Both the position numbers and the translations under genes were made by a program. A stretch of 64,000 nt of DNA, from contig NZ_JACSCH020000001.1 of the NCBI RefSeq assembly GCF_014451325.2, positions 288,845 to 352,844 of the forward strand, in the 5' to 3' direction. Shown in pieces: positions 45,898 through 54,526 of the stretch (positions are counted from its first letter, which is position 1; each line of letters begins with the position of its first letter). Under the pieces are notes generated by a model that searched no databases, was not told where the DNA came from, and worked only from the letters and a program-made list of their open reading frames with translations. This DNA comes from Streptomyces sp. CB02980. GTDB taxonomy: Bacteria; Actinomycetota; Actinomycetes; Streptomycetales; Streptomycetaceae.

Positions 45898-46971
45898 TCA
45901 CTCGGCGCCCTCCCGGGTCCGTGCGCTCAAGGGTGTGCGCAACGCGCTGCGTCCCTCGCCCCAGGCCGCGCCGATGTGCTCCGCGAGGCGGTCCTCCAGG
46001 TGGACGGTGGCCGCGCAGCCGAAGGCGATGTCGGCCTCCAGGGACGGCTCGTCCGCGAGCAGTCCGCCGATGACCTCACGGCGGACGACCTGCTCGTGCA
46101 CGGCGTCCGCCTCGACGTGCTCGGCGTAGAAGTGCTCGGCGGCCGGTCCTGCCCCGCAGCGCCGCATCGCCTTGGCGAGTCGCCTGGAGCCGGGTGAGGA
46201 GGTCACCTCGACGCAGGCGAAGTGACCGACGAGGAAACCTCGGTGGGACCGGTGGAGCCCGAAGAGGGACATCAGATTGACGGTGGCGAGCAGCGGCGCG
46301 GGAGCCTGGTCCAGGTAGCGGCCGTACGCGGGGTCGAGGCCGAGGTCCTCCATGAGGTCGGCGAAGAGCTGGGCGTGGATCCGGTCGGGGCGGCCGGCAC
46401 CGAACTCGTCGTACTCGATGGCGGCCATCGCGGCCTTGGCCCGGCCCCGCAGCCGGGGGATCACCCAGACGTGCGGGTCGGCCTCCTTGAGGTGGTAGAG
46501 CGAGCGCAGAGCCGCGTACTCCCGCACCTGCCACAGCTCGCCCTTCCGTTCCAGGTGGCGACTGAGACCGCCGACGGAGTCCAGTGGCTCGACGAGGAGC
46601 GGGGCGAAGGCCTCCGCGACCGATCGGGGGGCGTCGGACAGTTCGGTACTCAGGGCGTGGAGGAAGCGGGCTTCCATGGCCTGGCGCAGCCGGAGGAGTT
46701 CCGGGTCCCATTCGCGGTCGTCGTCCACCCCGTCGAAGCCGCGGTAGTGAAGCTCGTAGAGGAGGTAGAGGGCGAGCTGGAGGTCCTCGCCCCAGGGGTC
46801 GGCTGTCAGGACGGCGCCCGGGCGGTACGCCGGAGCACCGTGCGACCGAAGGGCATCGGTGACGGCGGCGGACAGCGTGCCGCGCGGTTCGACCAGGCGG
46901 GGCCCCGTGGTACTTGTGGTGGCCGTGGTGGCTACGGTGCTGCTCGTGGTGCTCGTGATCGAGGGCGTCAT
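45898..46971 (-). CDS. Heme-oxygenase-like diiron (iron-containing redox enzyme) family protein
   Basis: ATG 46971 overlaps the stop of the CDGSH gene (ATGA), giving 357 residues. After a Thr/Ser-rich N-terminus (SITSTTSSTVATTATTSTTG) the all-helical domain carries candidate iron ligands: AAIEYDEFGAGRPDRIHAQL (Glu and His), HFACVEVTSS, and FYAEHVEADAVHEQVV (Glu/His). This is the pattern of the iron-containing redox enzyme group of heme-oxygenase-like oxidases. The reaction is unknown; members modify amino acids or fatty acids. It is the last gene of a coupled three-gene operon. Confidence 0.82.
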   Translation of the reverse strand: MTPSITSTTSSTVATTATTSTTGPRLVEPRGTLSAAVTDALRSHGAPAYRPGAVLTADPWGEDLQLALYLLYELHYRGFDGVDDDREWDPELLRLRQAMEARFLHALSTELSDAPRSVAEAFAPLLVEPLDSVGGLSRHLERKGELWQVREYAALRSLYHLKEADPHVWVIPRLRGRAKAAMAAIEYDEFGAGRPDRIHAQLFADLMEDLGLDPAYGRYLDQAPAPLLATVNLMSLFGLHRSHRGFLVGHFACVEVTSSPGSRRLAKAMRRCGAGPAAEHFYAEHVEADAVHEQVVRREVIGGLLADEPSLEADIAFGCAATVHLEDRLAEHIGAAWGEGRSALRTPLSARTREGAE

Positions 46972-47270
46972 GAGGGGTTCCTGTCCTCGGAGGGCGGGAC
47001 GGCGCGCTCGCGGGGGCGATGACTGGTGTCGCACCACGGGTAGATGCGGCTGCGGCGGCACGTGCAGAGGGCGACCATGAAGCGCTCGGAACGGGCGACC
47101 GTTCCGTCGTCGAGGACGATCTCGACCGGCCCCTCCACCAGGACAGGTCCCTTCAGGTCCTTGGCCGCCCGGTGGGCCGGTGCCTCCGCGCGGGCCGGGC
47201 CGCGGGATTTCCGGGAATCGCCAGGGGTGTCCCGGGAGTCGCCAGGGGTGTTCCGGGAATCAGCGTGCAC
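46968..47270 (-). CDS. CDGSH-type iron-sulfur protein
   Basis: GTG 47270 starts inside the end of the methyltransferase gene (overlap of 11 bases), and the stop overlaps the next start, so all three genes are coupled. The 100-residue protein has one CDGSH motif, CTCRRSRIYPWCDTSH (C-x-C-x2-S-x3-P-x-C-D-x2-H), which binds a 2Fe-2S cluster with 3Cys:1His ligation. Residues 4-19 are a heptapeptide repeat (DSRNTPG, DSRDTPG) encoded by a short DNA repeat. It may pass electrons to the diiron protein encoded next. Confidence 0.8.
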   Translation of the reverse strand: MHADSRNTPGDSRDTPGDSRKSRGPARAEAPAHRAAKDLKGPVLVEGPVEIVLDDGTVARSERFMVALCTCRRSRIYPWCDTSHRPRERAVPPSEDRNPS

Positions 47271-47940
47271 GGATGACCACCAGTTCTTCCCGTTCCTCGG
47301 CTTCGGTCGCGAGACCCACCCGCGCCAGCCAGGACCGGCGCGAGCACAGGACCGGGCCCCAGGGCACCGAGGCCCTGGCCGTGACTTCCGCGGCCATGCC
47401 CGCCCCGGCCAGTCGGTCGACGGTCTCCTGGGCCCCGCACAGCTGCGAATGCACCAGGAGCAGGACCCCACCGGGCCGCAGCAGCGCCGGAGCGCTCTCG
47501 CAGATGCGATCGATGACGCCTCGCCCGTCCGGTCCGGCGTCCCAGGCCCGTTCCGGCCCCCGCGAGGGCAGCAGGGCCTCCGGTGCCGGCACATAGGGCG
47601 GATTCGAGACGACGAGGTCGAAGCGGCGGCCCGCGCTGCGCGCCGCGAAGTCGCCGTGGACGACGCGCAGGGGCAGTCTCTGGCGCAGGGCGTTCAGCCG
47701 GGCGGTGACGACGGCGGGCCATGAGACGTCGACCGCCGTGACCCGTGCCCGGCGCCGAGCGGCGTCGAGGGCGAGTGCGCCGGTGCCCGTACCGATCTCC
47801 AGCACCTCGGTCCCAGGCCCGAGGTCCTCCTGAGCCAGGGCGTGGGCGAGCAGATGCGTGTCCGCCTGCGGCCGGTAGACGCCGGGCAGGGCGATCAGCG
47901 CTCCTGGCCGTGCGCCCAGGTTCAGAGCCGTACCGGACAC
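47260..47940 (-). CDS. HemK2/MTQ2-type methyltransferase
   Basis: GTG 47940 follows GGAGG at six bases. The 226-residue Rossmann methyltransferase has GVYRPQADTHLLAHAL, the SAM motif VLEIGTGTGALALDAARR, VTAVDVSWPAV and the catalytic NPPY in FDLVVSNPPYVPAPEALLPS. NPPY enzymes of the HemK2 branch methylate a glutamine, or other planar amine, in proteins. It heads an operon with the CDGSH and diiron proteins, an arrangement I have seen annotated in other actinobacteria, so its target may be one of those or a partner. Confidence 0.87.
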   Translation of the reverse strand: MSGTALNLGARPGALIALPGVYRPQADTHLLAHALAQEDLGPGTEVLEIGTGTGALALDAARRRARVTAVDVSWPAVVTARLNALRQRLPLRVVHGDFAARSAGRRFDLVVSNPPYVPAPEALLPSRGPERAWDAGPDGRGVIDRICESAPALLRPGGVLLLVHSQLCGAQETVDRLAGAGMAAEVTARASVPWGPVLCSRRSWLARVGLATEAEEREELVVIRAR

Positions 47941-48103
47941 GGGATACCTCCATGGTCGACGGGACCGATCGTGGGCGGGACGGCGCCGACCGGCTGCTTC
48001 CTGCGACTGCCCCGTGCGGGGCGGCTCATCCGCGCTGCGGCGATCTGTCGACGCGAACGGAGGGGACGGACACGAGGAGTGACGCCGAGCCGCGGCGGAA
48101 GGG

Positions 48104-49294
48104 TCATCGGCCGGGGGTCAGCACCACCTTGACCATGCCGTCCCGCTTCGCCTGGAACGCCTCGTAGGCCTGAGGGGCCTCTTCGAGCGGGAGGACGTGG
48201 GTCGCGAACTCGTCGACTCCCAACGGATCGCTGTCGTCGAGCAGCGGGAGGATGTCGTCCACCCAGCGCCGGACGTTGGCCTGGCCCATCCGGAGCTGGA
48301 TCTGCTTGTCGAAGAGGCTGCGCATGGGCACGGGGTCGACGGCGCCGCCGTAGACGCCGACCAGACTGATGGTGCCGCCGCGGCGCACCGCGTCCACCGC
48401 CGCGTCGAAAGCGGACATGCTGTCCACACCGGCCTTGGTCATCAGTCTCCTGCCGAGGGCGTCGGGCAGCAGTCCCGTGACTCGCTGCGCGGCTTTGGTG
48501 AGGGGCGCGCCGTGCGCCTCCATGCCGACGGCGTCGATGACGGCATCCGTGCCACGGCCGTCCGTGAGGTCCCGTATCCGGTCCCCGAGCCCTTCGCCGA
48601 GCTCGGCGAGGTCGAGCGTGTGGACATCGTGCTCCTGAGCACGAGAGAGCCGTTCGGGGACGAGGTCCACGCCGATGACCTCACCCGCGCCCCTGTGAAG
48701 GGCCACGCGAGCGGCCATGTCGCCGATAGGTCCGAGTCCCAGCACCGTCACGCTCCCCCCGGGCGGAACTTCGGCATAGGCGACGGCCTGCCAGGCGGTC
48801 GGCAGGACGTCGGACAGGTAGAGGTACCGCTGGTCGGGAGCGTCATCGGGCACCTTGACCGGCAGGGTGTCACCGAAGGGAACCCGCAGGAACTCGGCCT
48901 GGCCGCCCGGAACCTGGCCGTAGAGCTTGGTGTAGCCGAACAGCGACGCGCCCATGCCGTACTCCGTGACCTGGGTGGTCTCGCACTGCGACTGGAGCCC
49001 CTGGCCGCACATCCAGCATGTGCCGCAGGAGATGTTGAACGGCACCACCACCCGGTCGCCCGGAGCGAGGGTACGGACGCCGGGGCCGACCTCTTCCACG
49101 ATCCCCATGGCCTCGTGCCCGAGGATGTCACCGACGTCCAGGAAGGGGCCGAACAGCTCGTACAGATGCAGGTCGGAGCCGCAGATGCCGGTCGAGGTGA
49201 CGCGGACGATCACATCCGTCGGATCGACGATCACCGGATCGGGCACGGTGTCCACCCGCACGTCGCGCTGCCCGTGCCAGGTCAATGCCCTCAT
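48104..49294 (-). CDS. Zinc-dependent alcohol dehydrogenase (MDR superfamily)
   Basis: ATG 49294 starts a 396-residue enzyme. The catalytic zinc site is GICGSDLHLYE with GHEAMGIVEEVGPGV; the structural zinc loop is CGTCWMCGQGLQSQC, with four Cys. The cofactor motif is VTVLGLGPIGDMAARVALHR. The length and the FNISCGTCWMC segment resemble glutathione-independent formaldehyde dehydrogenase-like MDR proteins. The substrate is unknown. Monocistronic, with a 163-bp gap to the methyltransferase promoter. Confidence 0.87.
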   Translation of the reverse strand: MRALTWHGQRDVRVDTVPDPVIVDPTDVIVRVTSTGICGSDLHLYELFGPFLDVGDILGHEAMGIVEEVGPGVRTLAPGDRVVVPFNISCGTCWMCGQGLQSQCETTQVTEYGMGASLFGYTKLYGQVPGGQAEFLRVPFGDTLPVKVPDDAPDQRYLYLSDVLPTAWQAVAYAEVPPGGSVTVLGLGPIGDMAARVALHRGAGEVIGVDLVPERLSRAQEHDVHTLDLAELGEGLGDRIRDLTDGRGTDAVIDAVGMEAHGAPLTKAAQRVTGLLPDALGRRLMTKAGVDSMSAFDAAVDAVRRGGTISLVGVYGGAVDPVPMRSLFDKQIQLRMGQANVRRWVDDILPLLDDSDPLGVDEFATHVLPLEEAPQAYEAFQAKRDGMVKVVLTPGR

Positions 49295-49525
49295 GGTCCT
49301 CTCCTCGCTCTCGGCTGCGCTCGACACCCGGCGGCTGCCCGGTGCCGGCGGATCCCATGCGCTCCGCCTTCCACCGACGAAGAGCGGTGGTCAGGGGCCC
49401 TGACCAGCCCCCCTCGCAGGCGACCGAGCGTCCCCGGTGGTGCGCCGGCCTCGGCATCCCTCTCATCGACACCGGCCCTGGGCGGGCACGGCCTCGGCCG
49501 GGACCGCCCGTACAAGGACTGTGGA

Positions 49526-50356
49526 TCAGATCTCGCGCCACTTGGACTGGCCGAAGGAGAACGCCCCGAAGAGCGCGAGACCAACGGCCACGGCGACCAG
49601 AAGCCACGGGCCCGCCGGGGCCTGTGCGAACGAGCGGATCGCATCGTCCACGCCCTTGGCCTCGCCCGGATCGGACTGACTCGACGCCTTCAGGCCGAAG
49701 AAGCCGACGGCGGCGAACACGAGCCCGCGCGCGACGCCGCCCGCTGTGCCCGTCACGTCCATGAAGCGACGCTGAAGCGTGGACATCCGCTGCCGTTCCA
49801 GATGCTCGCGGTACTTCCGCAGCACGGCCCGGCCGGCGATCCACAGCCCCGCGCCCAGGATGCCCGTGGCCACCGCCCCCACCCACCACGGGCCGCCGGG
49901 CAGTGACAGCAGACGGCTCGTGAGGTCATGGCTCTGCCTGTCGGTCGAGCCCGCGCCGCTGCCCCGGTCCCCCGCCGCGAAGGACAGGACGAAGAACGAG
50001 GAGGCCGCGTAGAACACGAACCTGGCACCGGACAGAGCGCGTTTGCCGGGACGGTCGCCCTTCGGCCCGGCGGCCCCGAAGAGCGCCTCCGAAAGCCGCC
50101 ACAACGCCATGCCGGCGAGGCCGACGCCGAGGGCCCAGATCAGGACGAAGCCGAACGGCGTCGAGACGACCTCCGCGAGGGCCCCGCCCCGGTCGGCCTG
50201 CTCGCTCGTGCCCGTCACGCCGATGCGTACGGCCAGGGCGCCGACGAGAAGGTACAGGACCCCGCGCGCCACGAAGCCCGCCCTCGCACCTGCCCGTACG
50301 ACCCCGCCGCGGTCCGCTCTTCTCGCCACGGTCGTGGACGACTCTCCTGTGGTCAT
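49526..50356 (-). CDS. DUF1206 family membrane protein
   Basis: The 276-residue protein starts at ATG 50356. It has three copies of a two-helix unit, as DUF1206 proteins do: AGARAGFVARGVLYLLVGAL, GARFVFYAASSFFVLSFAAG and TAGGVARGLVFAAVGFFGLK, each followed by a second helix. The final helix is GPWLLVAVAVGLALFGAFSF. It is an integral membrane protein of unknown function common in actinobacteria. The 230 bases upstream of its 3' end (49295-49525) hold nothing obvious. Confidence 0.85.
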   Translation of the reverse strand: MTTGESSTTVARRADRGGVVRAGARAGFVARGVLYLLVGALAVRIGVTGTSEQADRGGALAEVVSTPFGFVLIWALGVGLAGMALWRLSEALFGAAGPKGDRPGKRALSGARFVFYAASSFFVLSFAAGDRGSGAGSTDRQSHDLTSRLLSLPGGPWWVGAVATGILGAGLWIAGRAVLRKYREHLERQRMSTLQRRFMDVTGTAGGVARGLVFAAVGFFGLKASSQSDPGEAKGVDDAIRSFAQAPAGPWLLVAVAVGLALFGAFSFGQSKWREI

Positions 50357-50540
50357 GGCCGGTCACTCCCCTCGGGTTGGAACCTTCGGGTGCCCCGTCT
50401 CCCCGATCCGAACCCGACCGGCACGCCACACGTCGTCGTGCCGGAAAAGGGGCGTACTAGCGAGGATGACAGTGTTTCAAGTGCCGCCGACCGGTCAGCC
50501 GAAGGGAATGACACCCGTACAAGTAGGCAGGAGGAACGAC

Positions 50541-50798
50541 ATGGACAGCTGGCGCGTATCCGCTGCATGCCAGGACGTCGACCCCGACCTCTTCTTCCCG
50601 GTGGGGACCGGCGCCCCCGCTCTGGTCCAGGCCGAGGAGGCCAAGGACATCTGCCGAGGCTGCCCCGTTCAGGAGGCCTGTCTCAGCTGGGCCATGGACG
50701 ACTCCCGTCAGGTGACAGGGGTGTGGGGCGGTCTCGACGAGAACGAGCGCCGTTCCCTGAAGCGGCGGTTGCGCCACCGCGCGGTGAAGGCGCGGTGA
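50541..50798 (+). CDS. WhiB-family iron-sulfur transcriptional regulator
   Basis: ATG 50541 follows GGAGGAACGAC. The 85-residue protein has the four cluster Cys at 10, 38, 41 and 47 (SAACQD; ICRGCPVQEACLSWA), the G[V/I]WGG turn VTGVWGGLDENERR, and a basic C-terminus KRRLRHRAVKAR. WhiB-like proteins bind a 4Fe-4S cluster and the principal sigma factor to control development or redox response. This is a short Wbl; the exact paralogue group cannot be fixed by eye. It is divergent from the DUF1206 gene. Confidence 0.93.
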   Translation: MDSWRVSAACQDVDPDLFFPVGTGAPALVQAEEAKDICRGCPVQEACLSWAMDDSRQVTGVWGGLDENERRSLKRRLRHRAVKAR

Positions 50799-51119
50799 GG
50801 ATCCGCCCGAACAGAGGGCGCGTGCGACCGGCGGGTCCAGCCGGACGGCGCCACTGCCATCCCGGTGGCGTTGCGGCTGGGACCGAGCCGCGAGACCTGG
50901 GTCCTACGCGATGCAGGTTGCCGTCTCGGCAGGGCATCCGGTGGCCGGGCCGCAGCCTTCGGCCGATGGTGAATGTGTGGCACATGGACCTCTCTCCCCT
51001 CGACGAATGACCACTGGCCGGCGGCTGCGGGTGGACGGATGTCGAGAACGTGCCACCGGCTCCGTCCCCGGGGCATCAGCGGCCACCACCGGTCGCACGA
51101 GGAAGAAGGAGCGACCAGC
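50799..51119. other. 320-bp intergenic region
   Basis: It lies between the WhiB gene and the VOC gene. Apart from a weak 6-bp hairpin (CGCCAC/GTGGCG, 50849-50870) that might end the WhiB transcript, I see no feature. Confidence 0.45.
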
Positions 51120-51560
51120 ATGGCGATTCAGCGGATGGACAACGTCGGCATCGTCGTCGACGACATGGATGCCGCCATCGCGTTCTTCGTGGAACTCGGT
51201 ATGGAGCTGGAGGGCAGGGGGGAGGTCAAGGGCCGCTTCGCGGACCAGTGCACCGGACTCGAAGGCGTCCACTGTGACATCGCGATGGTCCGGACCCCCG
51301 ACGGCCACAGCCGGCTCGAGCTGGCGAAGTACCGCAGCCCCGCGGCGATCGGCGGCGGGCCGCGCAACCGGCCGCACAATGTTCTGGGCACGCACCGCGT
51401 CATGTTCGCCGTCGACGACATCGAGGACACCGTCGCCCGCCTGCGCCCTCACGGCGCCACACTCGTCGGCGAGATCGCGCGGTTCGAGGACAGCTATCTG
51501 CTCTGCTACGTCCGCGGCCCGGAGGGCGTCATCGTCGGACTGGCCGAACAGCTGCGCTGA
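51120..51560 (+). CDS. VOC-family (glyoxalase/dioxygenase-fold) protein
   Basis: ATG 51120 with GAAGGAG upstream encodes 146 residues. It has two beta-alpha-beta-beta-beta modules: DNVGIVVDDMDAAIAFFVEL, HCDIAMVRTPDGHSRLELAK, HRVMFAVDDIEDTVARLRPH and CYVRGPEGVIVGLAEQLR. Candidate metal ligands are the His or Glu residues of HCDIAMV, RLELAK and HRVMF, although the classical N-terminal His is replaced by Asn (DNVGIV). It could be a lyase, a dioxygenase-like enzyme or an antibiotic-binding resistance protein. No neighbour clarifies it. Confidence 0.83.
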   Translation: MAIQRMDNVGIVVDDMDAAIAFFVELGMELEGRGEVKGRFADQCTGLEGVHCDIAMVRTPDGHSRLELAKYRSPAAIGGGPRNRPHNVLGTHRVMFAVDDIEDTVARLRPHGATLVGEIARFEDSYLLCYVRGPEGVIVGLAEQLR

Positions 51561-51617
51561 GAAGGTGTCGGCGTAGCCGATGCCGTGTCGTGCCGTGCCG
51601 GTCCGGGAGTCGGGCCG

Positions 51618-52115
51618 TCAGGGGCGCGGTGCCGCCGGGTCCCGTTCCGTGAGGTGGCTGCTCATGGTGGTGTTCAGGTCGACCATGAACGCCTCGAACT
51701 GCTCCAGGAGCCGGGGCGGGTAGTGCGACATCGCGGCGTCGAGGCGGTGGGCGAGCGGGCCGAAGAACTCGTCCGCACGTTCCTGGATGTGCGCGCCGCT
51801 GCGTAGCGTGACGATGCGCCGGTCGGAGTGTTCGCGGGCACGGGTGATGTGCCCTGCCGCTTCGAGACGGTTCAGGAGCGCGGTGGTGGCGCCCGTGGAC
51901 AGGGAGATCCGTTCGCTCAGCCGCGCCGGCGACAGGGGAGTGCCGCGTTCCTCGGCGGCGGCGATCTCCAGTACCGCAGTCGCGTCGGTGGAGTGCAGCC
52001 CCAGCCAGGCGGCGAAGCGCCGACTGAGCTCGGCGTAGTGGCCGCCGTAGATCCTCAGCGATTCCATCAGCCGCTCACGCTGCTCCGCGACACCGTCGCG
52101 CACGGCTTCCTCCAT
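51618..52115 (-). CDS. MarR-family transcriptional regulator
   Basis: The 165-residue regulator starts at ATG 52115. The winged helix is seen as STDATAVLEIAAAEERGTPL, SPARLSERISLSTGATTALL, NRLEAAGHITRAREHSDRRI and VTLRSGAH; EHSDRR is the wing. It is divergent from an MFS drug exporter with ~115 bp between. It therefore most likely represses that exporter and is relieved by its substrate, the usual MarR/efflux arrangement. Confidence 0.88.
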   Translation of the reverse strand: MEEAVRDGVAEQRERLMESLRIYGGHYAELSRRFAAWLGLHSTDATAVLEIAAAEERGTPLSPARLSERISLSTGATTALLNRLEAAGHITRAREHSDRRIVTLRSGAHIQERADEFFGPLAHRLDAAMSHYPPRLLEQFEAFMVDLNTTMSSHLTERDPAAPRP

Positions 52116-52188
52116 GCCGACCCTCCACCGTTCTCTTCTGCTGTGCGGTCTGCTCGGTCACCCGCTTTGACAACCTACCTCCCTCACT

Positions 52189-52225
52189 TTACCTTCACCG
52201 TGGAATTACTTCACCATGGAGGTAA
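52189..52225. promoter_or_regulatory. Candidate MarR operator repeats overlapping the exporter ribosome-binding site
   Basis: TTAC-C-TTCACCGTGG (52189 onward) is followed by TTAC-TTCACCATGG (52206 onward), a near-perfect direct repeat. The second copy extends to the imperfect palindrome TTACnTC-N6-GAnGTAA (52206-52225). The GGAGG ribosome-binding site of the exporter gene is inside it, so a bound repressor would block expression. Confidence 0.5.
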
Positions 52226-52230
52226 CTGGC

Positions 52231-53733
52231 GTGCGTGACCTGTCCCCCACCCCCGACGAGACGACCGAGCCCTACCGATGGCGGTGGCTGATCCTGGCGG
52301 TGATGATCATCGCGGAGCTCATGGACCTCCTGGACGCGTCGATCGTCAACGTCGCCGGGCCGGACCTGGAGACATCTCTCGGTGCCGGTTCCGTCGGACT
52401 GCAATGGGTGATCGGCGGCTACGCCCTCACCCTGGGCGCCGGTCTGGTTCTGGGCGGCCGGCTCGGTGATCGCCACGGCCGGCGCCGGATGTTCCTGATC
52501 GGCCTGGCGGCCTTCACCACGAGCTCGCTGCTGTGCGCGATCGCGCCGAACATCGAGTCGCTGATCGCCTTCCGCCTGCTGCAGGGCACCGCCGGAGCGA
52601 TGCTGCTGCCCCAGGGCCTGGGCCTCCTGCGGGAGAACTTCTCCGGACCCGAGCTCACCAAGGTCTTCGCGATCTTCGGCCCCGTCCTCGGCCTCGGCGG
52701 CATCATCGGCCCGGTCCTGGGCGGATTCCTCATCGAGGGCGACTTCTTCGGCCTGGGCTGGCGGTCGGTGTTCCTGATCAACCTGCCCATCGGAATCGCG
52801 GCGCTGATCGTCGCCGCGAAGTTCGTGCCCAGGAAGGCGGGCGACCGCACGGTACGGGTCGACATGGCCGGCGCCGCCCTGGTCGTGGTGTCCTGTGCGC
52901 TGCTGGTGCTGCCGCTCAACCAGGGACAGGAGGACGGCTGGCCGCTGTGGACATGGCTGTGCATGGCCGCCTCGGTGATCGGCTTCTCCCTCTTCGCCCT
53001 CCAGCAGCGGCGAACGGCCGCCGCGGGCCGCGGGCCGCTGGTGACCCCGGGCCTGCTGCGCAAGCCGGCCTTCACCGTCGGACTCGGCGGCATCGCCCTG
53101 TTCTTCGGCGGGCTGATCGGCACCCAGCTCGTGCTGACCCTGTTCCTCCAGGTCGGCCGGCACTTCACCGCTGGTGACGCGGGACTGGGCAATCTGCCCC
53201 TCGCGGTGGGCACGGCCTTCGGCGGCGCGGTCAGCGGCGCGTTCCTCGCCGACAGGATCGGCCGCAGGGTGCTGCAGATCGGACCGCTCGTCCAGCTGGC
53301 CGGTGCAGCGGTGCTGTGGTTCGAGCTCGACGGCCTCGACCGCGTCTCGTTCTCCATCTGGGACATCGTTCCCGGCACAGCGGTGGCGGGCATCGGCGCC
53401 GGCATGGTGATCGCCGCCCTGTTCAGCTTCGTCCTGGCCGCGGTCGACGACGACGAGATCGGATCCGCCTCCGGTGTCCTGACGGCGGTTCAGGCAGTCG
53501 GCGGCTCCATCGGCGTCGCGGTCTTCGGCTCGGTGTTCTTCGCCCAGGCGAAGACCGGTGACTTCACCACGGGTTTCCACCACGCGCTGATCGTCCAGAC
53601 ATGTCTGCTGCTGGCCTTCCTCGCGATCACCTTCCTGCTGCCCAAGAAGGGCCGCCCCGAAGAAGAGCAGCACGGCATCACCCCCGAGGCAGCTGCCGGC
53701 GAATCCGACACTCCGCAGCACCTCACCGTATGA
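52231..53733 (+). CDS. MFS drug exporter (DHA2, EmrB/QacA type)
   Basis: GTG 52231 is chosen because GGAGG at 52218-52222 serves it; the ATG at 52216 overlaps that site. The 500-residue protein has ~14 membrane helices. Family motifs include LILAVMIIAELMDLLDASIV (helix 1, motif D1), LVLGGRLGDRHGRRRMFLIG (motif A) and IFGPVLGLGGIIGPVLGGFL (motif C, the antiporter signature). It should export hydrophobic drugs or a natural product using the proton gradient. It is divergent from, and probably repressed by, the MarR protein. Confidence 0.9.
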   Translation: MRDLSPTPDETTEPYRWRWLILAVMIIAELMDLLDASIVNVAGPDLETSLGAGSVGLQWVIGGYALTLGAGLVLGGRLGDRHGRRRMFLIGLAAFTTSSLLCAIAPNIESLIAFRLLQGTAGAMLLPQGLGLLRENFSGPELTKVFAIFGPVLGLGGIIGPVLGGFLIEGDFFGLGWRSVFLINLPIGIAALIVAAKFVPRKAGDRTVRVDMAGAALVVVSCALLVLPLNQGQEDGWPLWTWLCMAASVIGFSLFALQQRRTAAAGRGPLVTPGLLRKPAFTVGLGGIALFFGGLIGTQLVLTLFLQVGRHFTAGDAGLGNLPLAVGTAFGGAVSGAFLADRIGRRVLQIGPLVQLAGAAVLWFELDGLDRVSFSIWDIVPGTAVAGIGAGMVIAALFSFVLAAVDDDEIGSASGVLTAVQAVGGSIGVAVFGSVFFAQAKTGDFTTGFHHALIVQTCLLLAFLAITFLLPKKGRPEEEQHGITPEAAAGESDTPQHLTV

Positions 53734-53919
53734 GCCCCTGCCCGGGGACCATGTGCGACGAGCGGTCCCCGGCCGGCCGGACGAACTGCGCGCCGGGTCA
53801 CCCCTCTGACCCGTACGGGTGGCATCGTTCGCTCGTGCTGGGTATCGATGCTGCTCACATGGGGTGAAAGAGCCGCGTGCCTCGAATCCCAGCACCGTAC
53901 GCGAGGCGTTGATGAGTCT

Positions 53920-54348
53920 GTGAGTACCTCGAGCACAGCCCCGATACTGCCCGCCTCGCTTGCTGCCCCTGCCCTTCCCGTCGTGCACGACTCGGGCGCG
54001 GACAACGCGCCCGGCGTCATAGTCGTCGACTCCTGCACCACCCTCGGCACCACCCTGGTCGTCCGCCTCGTCGGGGAGATCGACTGCTACAGCGTCGCTC
54101 CGTTGCGTGCGCTGTTGGCCTCGGCAGCCGCCGACGGCTACACCGGGCTCGTACTGGACACCGCGCGGGTCGCGTTCTGCGACTCCAGCTTCCTCGCCGT
54201 CCTCGACTGGTGGCCCCGGCGCGGACGCCGCCTCACACTCGCGAACCGCTCCCGGGCCGTTCGACACCTCCTGATCGCGGCCGCGGCCGACGCCTCGGGA
54301 CAGGCAGCGGCCCAGGCCGACCCACTGATGGCGGCGGCCACGTCATGA
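53920..54348 (+). CDS. STAS-domain protein (anti-sigma factor antagonist family)
   Basis: GTG 53920 starts a 142-residue protein: a ~38-residue Ala/Pro/Ser-rich N-terminus, then a STAS domain. The core is TLVVRLVGEIDCYSVAPLRA with GLVLDTARVAFCDSSFLAVL, the latter carrying the phosphorylatable Ser (FCDSS). It is more divergent than the RsbV-like protein at 32971 and is encoded far from any anti-sigma factor gene, so its partner may be one of the RsbW-like proteins at 28-29.7 kb. Its stop overlaps a possible small gene. Confidence 0.8.
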   Translation: MSTSSTAPILPASLAAPALPVVHDSGADNAPGVIVVDSCTTLGTTLVVRLVGEIDCYSVAPLRALLASAAADGYTGLVLDTARVAFCDSSFLAVLDWWPRRGRRLTLANRSRAVRHLLIAAAADASGQAAAQADPLMAAATS

Positions 54349-54515
54349 CCTTCATACTCATGACGTGCGGCCCGATCCTGGCAGCGGTCCTCATGGTCCA
54401 TGGGGAACCGCGCGCCCCTCGCCACGGCCGTCGCTCCGGATCCGCCCGGCCCACGCCCCGCAGAACCCTGATCTACTGCCGCGTCGCCCTCTCGATCACG
54501 TGCTCCACTCCGTAG
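54345..54515 (+). CDS. Possible small membrane peptide coupled to the STAS gene
   Basis: ATG 54345 overlaps the STAS stop (ATGA) and encodes 56 residues. The N-terminus is one hydrophobic segment (MTFILMTCGPILAAVLMVHG), followed by a basic tail (RAPRHGRRSGSARPTPRR). The overlap is the main argument; there is no homology I know. A strong hairpin begins 12 bp after its stop, which supports its being the end of the transcript. Confidence 0.35.
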   Translation: MTFILMTCGPILAAVLMVHGEPRAPRHGRRSGSARPTPRRTLIYCRVALSITCSTP

Positions 54516-54526
54516 ACGAGAAAGGC

